Below, piece after piece: positions 7,852-13,028 of a stretch of 13,028 nt of DNA; within the stretch, counting starts at the first letter, position 1; each line of letters begins with the position of its first letter. The position numbers and the translations under genes were made by a program. Below the pieces are notes generated by a model. That model worked only from the letters and a program-made list of their open reading frames with translations. It ran no database searches and was not told the DNA's origin. Source of the DNA: Flavobacteriales bacterium CG18_big_fil_WC_8_21_14_2_50_32_9. GTDB taxonomy: Bacteria > Bacteroidota > Bacteroidia > Flavobacteriales_E > Vicingaceae. The stretch is from positions 1 through 13,028 of the forward strand of contig PCUH01000223.1 in the NCBI GenBank assembly GCA_002770955.1, given 5' to 3'.

Positions 7852-8099
7852 TGAATAGAGAAACTATTATAGAAACAGTAAAGGATTTTTTATCCGATGA
7901 ATTTGAAGTTGATAAATCTAAAATTCAACCCGATGCTAATTTGCAAGAAACGCTTGATTTAGATAGTCTTGATTATGTAGATTTAGTTGTGGTTATTGAA
8001 GAAAACTTTGGGTTTAAAGTAACAGGAGAAGATTTTGTTAGCGTAAGCACATTTGATGATTTTTATACACTTGTAGAAAAAAAATTAGCCGAAAAATAA
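7851..8099 (+). CDS. Acyl carrier protein 1
   Basis: 82 residues, acidic, of typical ACP size. The phosphopantetheine attachment Ser39 is in LDLDSLDYVDLVV, followed by the helix II segment VVVIEENFGFKV and the closing helix FDDFYTLVEKKL. It carries the nascent chain as a thioester for the ketosynthase, ketoreductase and dehydratase. Its ATG overlaps the stop of ketosynthase 1 (TAATG), and the next gene begins 3 bases after its stop. It differs from the second carrier protein of the operon (LDSIDALEL at the attachment site), so the two probably serve different partners or stages. Confidence 0.93.
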   Translation: MNRETIIETVKDFLSDEFEVDKSKIQPDANLQETLDLDSLDYVDLVVVIEENFGFKVTGEDFVSVSTFDDFYTLVEKKLAEK

Positions 8100-8102
8100 T
8101 AA

Positions 8103-8969
8103 ATGAGTAAATGGAGTGGTAAAAGCAAAGGTAGTGTTTTAGGTTATCGAATATTTTTGAGTGTTATAAAGATTTTTGGATTACCATCTACTTATTTTTT
8201 ACTAAAGACGGTTACTTATTTTTATTATAAATTTGACATAAAAAGTAGAAATTCTATTGAAGAATTTTACCTGAAAAGATTAAAATTTGACATAAAAAAA
8301 ACGAAAAAAATAACAAGAGAAAATTTTTTTTATTTTGGTCAAACTTTGGTTGACAGAGCTGCATTTTTAATAGGAAAGGGAAACAAATTCACTTTCGATT
8401 TCAATAATGAGCAATGTTTAATTGATTTACGAAACGAAGGGAAAGGAGGGATTTTATTAAGTGGTCATGTTGGTAATTGGGAAACCGCAGGGAATCTTTT
8501 AACTTCCAGAATTACATCAACCATTAATGTGTTGATGTTGGACGAAGAAGAAAAAAAAATTAAAAAATATTTAGAAGTTACAACAGGCGGTTCAAAATTT
8601 AATATCATCCCAATTAAAAATGATTTAAGCCATGTAATTAAAATACATAATGCATTATCAAATAATGAATTTGTTGCCATTCATGCAGATAGATATATTG
8701 AGGGAGCAAAATTTATTGAATTAGATTTTTTTGGTAAAAAAGCAAAATTCCCTTTAGGACCTTTTATTGTAGCTTCAAAGTTTAAAGCTCCAGTAACTTT
8801 TGTTTTTGCTGTTAAAGAAAAAAAATATCATTATTTGTTAAGTGCAACAACACCAATTAAAGATAAACAAACACCAGAAGAAATAGCCAAAAAATTTGTA
8901 AAGGAATTTGAAAATAAAATTTTAGCACATCCCGAGCAATGGTTTAATTATTTTGATTTTTATAAATAG
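8103..8969 (+). CDS. LpxL/HtrB-like lysophospholipid acyltransferase
   Basis: 288 residues, as expected for the lipid A late-acyltransferase family, which uses acyl-ACP donors at the inner face of the cytoplasmic membrane. Evidence: a hydrophobic N-terminus (~14-41) likely to anchor it, the HX4E motif GHVGNWE (H122, E127), AIHADR (193-197) matching the second conserved block, FPLGPFIVASKFKAP (216-230), and the family ending HPEQWFNYFDFY (276-287). Homologues recur in aryl polyene and flexirubin clusters, where they probably transfer the ACP-bound polyene acyl group to a lipid or to a dialkylresorcinol; the acceptor is not shown by the sequence. The N-terminal region carries a repeated KFDIK (residues 43-47 and 61-65) encoded by an identical 16-base repeat. 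Last gene before the 104-base gap with the palindrome. Confidence 0.88.
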   Translation: MSKWSGKSKGSVLGYRIFLSVIKIFGLPSTYFLLKTVTYFYYKFDIKSRNSIEEFYLKRLKFDIKKTKKITRENFFYFGQTLVDRAAFLIGKGNKFTFDFNNEQCLIDLRNEGKGGILLSGHVGNWETAGNLLTSRITSTINVLMLDEEEKKIKKYLEVTTGGSKFNIIPIKNDLSHVIKIHNALSNNEFVAIHADRYIEGAKFIELDFFGKKAKFPLGPFIVASKFKAPVTFVFAVKEKKYHYLLSATTPIKDKQTPEEIAKKFVKEFENKILAHPEQWFNYFDFYK

Positions 8970-8990
8970 AGTCTTCTATGTTGTAATCCA

Positions 8991-9012
8991 ACAAGGGGTC
9001 ATGACCCCTTGT
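8991..9012. repeat. Perfect 22-base palindrome inside the operon
   Basis: The bases ACAAGGGGTCA (8991-9001) are followed directly by their reverse complement (9002-9012). As RNA this folds into a 9-base stem, ACAAGGGGT with ACCCCTTGT, around a CATG loop. It is strikingly GC-rich for this AT-rich DNA and stands in the only long gap (8970-9073) of the plus-strand operon. No T-run follows on either strand, so it is not a classic terminator. Options are a REP-like dispersed element, an mRNA-stability or attenuation hairpin, or a protein-binding site. Confidence 0.85.
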
Positions 9013-9037
9013 CAAAACACGAATAATAAAAACTTTG
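9009..9037 (+). promoter_or_regulatory. Weak internal promoter candidate
   Basis: TTG (9009-9011), then an 18-base spacer, then AAACTTTG (9030-9037), one mismatch from the Bacteroidota -7 consensus TAnnTTTG. The spacing lies in the expected 17-23 range and the box ends 36 bases before the dehydratase-like gene. The TTG lies inside the palindrome, so any factor bound there could affect initiation. AT-rich sequence gives such matches by chance easily. Confidence 0.25.
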
Positions 9038-9073
9038 AATAAATCGGACCTTACAGACAGACACACATAAATA

Positions 9074-9490
9074 ATGTTATTAAATAAAGAAAATATCACA
9101 GAAATAATACCGCAAAAGGCACCTTTTGTTATGGTTGACAATTTAATAAGTGCAGATGAAAATGGGTTTAAATCGTCATTTCAAGTAAGAAATGATAATA
9201 TCTTTTTTAAAGATAAAAAACTTCAAGAACCTGCATTAATTGAGAACATTGCTCAAACAGTTGCAGCAGGTTTTGGATATGTGGACAGACAGACTGGAGG
9301 TGAACCTAAAATTGGATTTATTGGAGCAATATCAAAATTAAAAGTTCACGTTTTACCAACATTAAATTCAGAAATTACTACCATTGTAAAGCACCTCTAT
9401 CAATTTGAAAACGTGTATTTAGTGAAAGGAGAAAATTTTTGTGAAAACCAATTGTTAGTTGAATGCGAAATGAAAATAGTTGTACAGTGA
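9074..9490 (+). CDS. FabZ/ApeP-like hotdog protein, catalytic His replaced (dehydratase or dehydratase partner)
   Basis: 138 residues, size and order of a single-hotdog 3-hydroxyacyl-ACP dehydratase. The opening IIPQKAPFVMVDNLI (11-25) aligns with the FabZ block (L/I)PHRxPFLLVDR, and EPALIENIAQTVAAGFGY (52-69) with the helix carrying the catalytic acid, here Glu57. The family's catalytic His, in PHR, is Gln14 here, and the GHFPG loop is missing. Later segments PKIGFIGAISKLKVH fit the rest of the fold. In the Escherichia coli aryl polyene system two hotdog proteins (ApeI and ApeP) form a heterocomplex, so this may be the non-catalytic or modified partner; the mate would lie outside the window. 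It follows the 104-base gap and overlaps the thioesterase gene. Fold assignment is firm, activity uncertain. Confidence 0.82.
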   Translation: MLLNKENITEIIPQKAPFVMVDNLISADENGFKSSFQVRNDNIFFKDKKLQEPALIENIAQTVAAGFGYVDRQTGGEPKIGFIGAISKLKVHVLPTLNSEITTIVKHLYQFENVYLVKGENFCENQLLVECEMKIVVQ

Positions 9491-9909
9491 AAGAATTAAT
9501 AGCCGAATTAGAATTCGATATTAGATTTAGTGAAACCGATGCTATGGGAGTTGTTTGGCATGGAAACTATCTGAAATATTTTGAAGATGGCAGAGAAGCC
9601 TTTGCAAAAAAACATGGGATGAGTTATTTAGAAATTCATTCTTACCAATATTTTGTTCCTATTGTAAAATCGGAAATTAACCATAAATCACCTATTTACT
9701 ATGGACAACGAGCAAAAATAATTACGAAAATGATTCCTAGCAAGGCAGCTAAAATAATTTTTGAGTATGAAATTATTAATTTATCAACTCAACTAATTAG
9801 TGCAAAAGGAAGTACAACACAAGTTTTTTTAAGAGAAAAATCAAGAGAATTAGAATTACAATTTCCCACTTTTTATTTAGATTGGGAGAAAAAAGTTGGA
9901 ATTAAATAA
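9463..9909 (+). CDS. Acyl-CoA/ACP thioesterase, YbgC/4HBT hotdog family
   Basis: 148 residues with the YbgC-type signature FSETDAMGVVWHGNYLKYFEDGREAF (22-47); Asp26 is the expected catalytic acid and is followed by the usual WHGNY. It would hydrolyse thioesters, either releasing the finished polyene or clearing stalled chains from the carrier proteins (ApeK-like). Two starts are possible: the ATG at 9463, overlapping the dehydratase-like gene by 28 bases, or the in-frame GTG at 9487, whose GTGA overlap with that gene's stop is a classic coupling arrangement and gives a 140-residue protein. Residues 1-8 from the ATG look unremarkable, so the GTG is about as likely. Its TAA overlaps the ATG of the next ketosynthase gene by one base. 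Confidence 0.88.
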   Translation: MRNENSCTVKELIAELEFDIRFSETDAMGVVWHGNYLKYFEDGREAFAKKHGMSYLEIHSYQYFVPIVKSEINHKSPIYYGQRAKIITKMIPSKAAKIIFEYEIINLSTQLISAKGSTTQVFLREKSRELELQFPTFYLDWEKKVGIK

Positions 9910-10994
9910 TGAAAACATTTATAGGTGCTGAAAATATTATTTCGCCTTTAGGAATTACTGCTGAAGAAAACTTTAATTCTGTTAAGAAGAACAGGAGTGG
10001 CATAAAACAATTTAAAAAAATTGGTTTTGGCAAAGAAGACTTATACCTATCTAAAATTAATGAAGAAAATCCTGAAAATTTCTTCTATTACTTATTATCC
10101 CAATGTTTGCAATCAATAATTAAGGAAGCTAAGTCGGGAATTATTGAGGCAAATGATACTATCGTAATTATAAGCACCACCAAAGCTGATATTTTAGAGA
10201 ATTTATCATCACCAATGATAGAACCTGTTCATCAACTCATTAAAGACTTTAAGTTGAAACACACGCCAATTGTTATATCAAACGCTTGCATTTCTGGTGT
10301 GTTGGCAATGAATGTTGCCAATGATTTTATTCAATCAACTGCTTATAAAAACGCTTTTGTTATTGGAGCAGATATAGTGAGTGATTTTGTGCTTTATGGT
10401 TTTCAATCGCTGTATGCAATTAGCGATGAACCTTGTAAACCTTTTGATAAAAATAAAAAAGGAATTACGTTGGGCGAGGGAGCTGGAGGAGTTTTGATGT
10501 CGTCTGATTCAACTGTTTTTAACGCACCTTTTTTTGAGTTTGTAGAAGGTACATCTGCCAATGATGCGAACCATATTTCGGGTCCATCACGAACCGGAGA
10601 AGGACTTTTTAGAACGGTAACCAAAACATTAAAGCTTGCAGGAATTGATAAGGAAAATATAGACTTTATTTCGGCACATGGAACTGCCACCATTTTTAAT
10701 GATGAAATGGAATCCATTGCTTTCGACAGATTAGGAATGAATAATATTCCTCTCAATAGTTTGAAAGGTTATTTCGGACACACATTGGGTGCTTCGGGGC
10801 TAATTGAAACTGCAATTTGCATCCAATCATTAAGAACTAATTTGTTAATAAAAAGCACAGGATTTAATGAAATTGGAACTTCAAAAGAACTCAACCTATT
10901 AACTCAAAATTTGGAAACAGAAGTGCAAACAATTCTAAAAACGGCATCAGGTTTTGGAGGTTGCAATGCTTCATTAATAATTAGAAAATTATGA
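9909..10994 (+). CDS. Beta-ketoacyl synthase 2 (short KAS, catalytic residues intact)
   Basis: 361 residues, about 45 shorter than ketosynthase 1, with the missing length mostly in the N-terminal half. Catalytic positions are complete: Cys127 in SNACISGVLAMN, His257 in SAHGTATIFNDE, Lys286 in NSLKGYFG, His291 in GHTLGASGLIE; the gate loop is ASGFGGCNASLI (346-357). Although short and divergent it should condense. In aryl polyene clusters a divergent ketosynthase of this kind (ApeR-like) is found beside the main one and may prime the chain or act on particular lengths; that is inference. The start overlaps the thioesterase stop (TAATG) and its stop overlaps the next start by 4 bases (ATGA), so stoichiometric expression with the adjacent half-ketosynthase protein is likely. 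Confidence 0.9.
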   Translation: MKTFIGAENIISPLGITAEENFNSVKKNRSGIKQFKKIGFGKEDLYLSKINEENPENFFYYLLSQCLQSIIKEAKSGIIEANDTIVIISTTKADILENLSSPMIEPVHQLIKDFKLKHTPIVISNACISGVLAMNVANDFIQSTAYKNAFVIGADIVSDFVLYGFQSLYAISDEPCKPFDKNKKGITLGEGAGGVLMSSDSTVFNAPFFEFVEGTSANDANHISGPSRTGEGLFRTVTKTLKLAGIDKENIDFISAHGTATIFNDEMESIAFDRLGMNNIPLNSLKGYFGHTLGASGLIETAICIQSLRTNLLIKSTGFNEIGTSKELNLLTQNLETEVQTILKTASGFGGCNASLIIRKL

Positions 10995-11605
10995 CAAATT
11001 ACATTACATCATACTGTCATATTTTATCAAACGAATGTTGGATTAATGGAAAAAAAATAGCATTGCAAAACTCAGATGATGATATAACTAAACAATTGTA
11101 TAATTACTTAGAAATGGATTATCCTAAGTTTTTTAAAATGGATAGACTTTCTAAAACAGCTTTTTTAGGAGTTGAATTAATCAAGAATAATAATTTAGCA
11201 TTATTGAACTATCAAGATGATGAGGTAGGATTATTGTTTTCAAACCCAATTTCTAGTGCAGAAACTGACCTTAATTTTAAAAAATCCTATCAAGATGGAG
11301 GAATGCCAAGTCCAGCTTCGTTTGTTTATACCTTACCTAATATTCTATTGGGCGAAATTGCTATTAGAAACAAATGGTATGGAGAAAGTGTGTTTACAGT
11401 AAGTGAAAATTTTGATGCAGCATATTTTTTAAGTTACTGTAATATTCTATTAAATAAATATCAAGAAGCCGTTCTGTGTGGTTGGATAAATAATAAAAAT
11501 GGAAACAATGAAACTTTCTTGTTTTTAGTTGAAAAAGAAGATTTAAATCAGCTAAATTTACAATTGAGTTTAGAGCAATTAAATGAATTATTTCGAAAAA
11601 AATAA
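10991..11605 (+). CDS. Chain-length-factor-like protein, ketosynthase N-terminal half without active-site Cys
   Basis: 204 residues. It resembles only the N-terminal half of a ketosynthase: FVYTLPNILLGEIAIRNKWYG (111-131), then SVFTVSENFDAAYF (133-146) where the nucleophile elbow should be, then EAVLCGW (159-165) equivalent to the VICGG strand of ketosynthase 1. The Cys position is occupied by Asn140/Phe141, and the His-His-Lys half is absent altogether. This matches the small 'beta-ketoacyl synthase N-terminal-like' family found in aryl polyene clusters and named chain-length factor; its length is normal for that family, so I do not regard it as a broken gene. Likely role: non-catalytic partner of a ketosynthase, with ketosynthase 1, 2 or 3 all possible. 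ATGA overlap with ketosynthase 2 points to that one or to co-regulation. Confidence 0.82.
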   Translation: MTNYITSYCHILSNECWINGKKIALQNSDDDITKQLYNYLEMDYPKFFKMDRLSKTAFLGVELIKNNNLALLNYQDDEVGLLFSNPISSAETDLNFKKSYQDGGMPSPASFVYTLPNILLGEIAIRNKWYGESVFTVSENFDAAYFLSYCNILLNKYQEAVLCGWINNKNGNNETFLFLVEKEDLNQLNLQLSLEQLNELFRKK

Positions 11606-11609
11606 AAAA

Positions 11610-11864
11610 ATGGATAAAATTAAACTAAAATTAAAAGAACAAATTATTGAACAATTAAATTTGGAGAGCGTTAGTGTTTCTGATATTGCTGACGATATGC
11701 CGCTTTTTGGTGAAGGCTTAGGATTAGATTCCATTGATGCACTTGAATTAATTGTTTTAATGGAAAATCATTATCACATTAAATTAGTAAACCCTGAAGA
11801 AGGAAAAAGTGTTTTTCAATCCATCAATACCATGGCAGATTATATTGCAAAACACAAAAATTAA
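11610..11864 (+). CDS. Acyl carrier protein 2
   Basis: 84 residues from the ATG at 11610, which lies 4 bases after the preceding stop. An upstream in-frame ATG at 11583 would add nine residues (MNYFEKNKK) read through the overlap with the previous gene; these look like by-products, so the later start is preferred. The phosphopantetheine Ser41 is in GLGLDSIDALELIVLMENHY, and the end IAKHKN is basic. The preceding loop DDMPLFGEGLGLDS is the form seen in carrier proteins of aryl polyene and dialkylresorcinol clusters. It probably works with the adjacent half-ketosynthase and ketosynthase 2 or 3, whereas carrier protein 1 sits with ketosynthase 1. A 24-base gap follows before ketosynthase 3. Confidence 0.92.
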   Translation: MDKIKLKLKEQIIEQLNLESVSVSDIADDMPLFGEGLGLDSIDALELIVLMENHYHIKLVNPEEGKSVFQSINTMADYIAKHKN

Positions 11865-11888
11865 TTTATTAAAGTTGTATTTGAAGTG

Positions 11889-13028
11889 ATGAAGGTTACT
11901 ATTACAGGCATAGGAATAATATCTGCAATTGGATTAAACGTGCATGAAAACTTTCAATCATTAAAAAGCAAAACTTCTGGAATAAAAGAAAATACTAATT
12001 TTATTGAGAAAGGCAAGCTGCTGTTAGGTCAAGTCCAACAAACAAACGATGAATTAGAGCAGCAATTAGGTGTAAATAAACCTATTTCAAGAACATCCTT
12101 ACTTGGATTGGTTGCAGCTAAAGAAGCTTGGGCTGAAAACAAGCCAAACAACCTAATTAGAACAGGAATTATATCCTCAACATCTGTTGGAGGAATGGAT
12201 AAATCTGAACATTATTACAGCAATAAATTAAAAGGAAAACAAGCTGATATTTCTCTAATTGTAACCCATGACAATGGAAATACAACAGAAAAAATAGCAT
12301 CAGCAATAGGTATCTCTGGCTACGTAAATACACTTTCTACAGCATGTTCTTCGGCAGCAAATGCCATTATGCTTGGTGCCAGATTAATTCAACAAAATAA
12401 ATTAGATAGAGTGCTGGTTGGAGGTACTGACAGCTTAACGAGTTTTACCATAGAAGGCTTTAAATCCTTAATGATTTATGATGAGGATTGGGTAAAACCT
12501 TTTGATCAAAACAGAAAAGGCTTAAATTTGGGTGAAGGAGCAGGGTTTTTAGTATTGGAAAATGAAAAAAGTATTCAACTTACAAAAAACAAAGCATTAG
12601 CAGAATTAGTAGGATGGAGCAATGCAGCCGATGCTTATCACCAAACAGCTTCCTCACCCGATGGAAAAGGAGCAACACTAGCAATTCAACAAGCATTAGA
12701 CCAAGCTAAGTTAAAACCAGCAGCCATTTCTTATATCAATGCACATGGCACAGGAACGCCAAACAATGATTTATCAGAATCTGTAGCTCTCAAAAATATA
12801 TTTAAAGATAAAATTCCACCTTTTAGTTCAACGAAAGCATATACTGGACATACATTAGCAGCATCAGGAGCTATTGAAGCTGTGTTTTCTGTTTTAGCAC
12901 TTCAACATAATGTGATTTTTCCTAATTTAAACTATACAACACCAATAGAGGAAACACAATTAGAACCAGAAACAGAATTTACCAATAAACAAGTAGATGT
13001 TGTTTTGTCCAATTCATTTGGTTTTGGA
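11889..13028 (+). CDS. Beta-ketoacyl synthase 3 (KAS I/II type), truncated by the window edge
   Basis: The reading frame from the ATG at 11889 runs open for 380 codons to the last base, ending at the gate motif SNSFGFG, so only about 10-20 C-terminal residues are missing. Catalytic residues: Cys153 in LSTACSSAANAIM, His286 in NAHGTGTPNND, Lys316 in SSTKAYTG, His321 in GHTLAASGAIE. This is the most canonical of the three ketosynthases (ACSSA elbow, HGTGTP, GHTLAASG). It lies 24 bases after carrier protein 2 and so probably continues the same operon. Role: elongation of the aryl polyene, either as the partner of the half-ketosynthase protein or as a separate condensing enzyme; the sequence does not decide. 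Confidence 0.92.
   Translation, partial: MKVTITGIGIISAIGLNVHENFQSLKSKTSGIKENTNFIEKGKLLLGQVQQTNDELEQQLGVNKPISRTSLLGLVAAKEAWAENKPNNLIRTGIISSTSVGGMDKSEHYYSNKLKGKQADISLIVTHDNGNTTEKIASAIGISGYVNTLSTACSSAANAIMLGARLIQQNKLDRVLVGGTDSLTSFTIEGFKSLMIYDEDWVKPFDQNRKGLNLGEGAGFLVLENEKSIQLTKNKALAELVGWSNAADAYHQTASSPDGKGATLAIQQALDQAKLKPAAISYINAHGTGTPNNDLSESVALKNIFKDKIPPFSSTKAYTGHTLAASGAIEAVFSVLALQHNVIFPNLNYTTPIEETQLEPETEFTNKQVDVVLSNSFGFG

Noticed and set aside
8551..8559. A9 run in the acyltransferase gene as a phase-variable or slippage site
   Set aside because: The frame is intact and similar A-runs are common across this AT-rich DNA; nothing shows functional slippage.
8465..8680. 71-codon minus-strand ORF inside the acyltransferase gene
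   Set aside because: Antisense shadow of the segment that starts in the conserved HX4E motif; no motif of its own.
8991..9025. Rho-independent terminator at the palindrome
   Set aside because: The stem is good but no T-run follows on the plus strand (GTCAAAACAC) or on the minus strand, so intrinsic termination is not supported.
8944..9141. 65-codon minus-strand ORF spanning the 104-base gap and palindrome
   Set aside because: Two-thirds of it is antisense to flanking genes; the translation has no recognisable feature and no promoter or start context stands out.
10403..10756. 117-codon minus-strand ORF inside ketosynthase 2
   Set aside because: Entirely antisense to the catalytic half of a ketosynthase; Ser/Pro-rich translation with no domain.
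11583..11609. Upstream start for carrier protein 2
   Set aside because: It would add nine residues encoded within the overlap with the previous gene, and the later ATG gives the usual carrier-protein length with a 4-base gap.

Overview
The window carries most of an aryl-polyene / flexirubin-type pigment gene cluster, almost certainly from a member of the Bacteroidota, probably a flavobacterium. The DNA is very AT-rich, starts lie in A-rich contexts without Shine-Dalgarno boxes, and the only promoter-like boxes fit the Bacteroidota -7 consensus TAnnTTTG. The ammonia-lyase closely resembles, from memory, the Flavobacterium johnsoniae tyrosine ammonia-lyase. No rRNA, tRNA, CRISPR array, integrase or transposase was seen.

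Layout: two divergent gene sets leave a shared intergenic region (4032-4368). Leftward (minus strand) are a 1277-residue fusion protein (MMPL/RND-type exporter, then PlsC-like acyltransferase, then SAM methyltransferase) and, 3 bases further on, the N-terminus of an FAD-dependent desaturase/saturase-like oxidoreductase that runs off the left edge. Rightward (plus strand) is a tightly packed operon: tyrosine ammonia-lyase, FabG-like ketoreductase, ketosynthase 1, acyl carrier protein 1, HtrB/LpxL-like acyltransferase, a 104-base gap with a perfect 22-base palindrome, FabZ-like hotdog protein lacking the usual catalytic His, YbgC-like thioesterase, ketosynthase 2, a ketosynthase-half protein (chain-length-factor-like), acyl carrier protein 2, and ketosynthase 3, cut by the right edge just after its GFG motif. 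Most junctions are 1-4 base overlaps or gaps of a few bases, so translational coupling is likely.

How the genes should work together (inference from the known aryl polyene and flexirubin pathways): the lyase makes 4-coumarate from tyrosine as the aromatic starter. Ketosynthases, ketoreductase, dehydratase and carrier proteins extend and reduce it to a conjugated polyene. The thioesterase and acyltransferases release or transfer the chain, the methyltransferase or oxidoreductase may tailor it, and the MMPL part moves it to the outer membrane. Not visible here, and expected just outside, are the starter-activating ligase, a canonical catalytic dehydratase, and the dialkylresorcinol genes darA/darB that would separate a true flexirubin cluster from a plain aryl polyene cluster.

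The most unusual signals are the tandem pair of ~54-base inverted-repeat units in the divergent control region, the His-to-Gln change in the dehydratase, the Asn-to-Ser change in the ketoreductase, the cysteine-less half ketosynthase, the three-domain fusion protein, and the isolated GC-rich palindrome inside the operon. The pathway type is known; I do not see a wholly new system.
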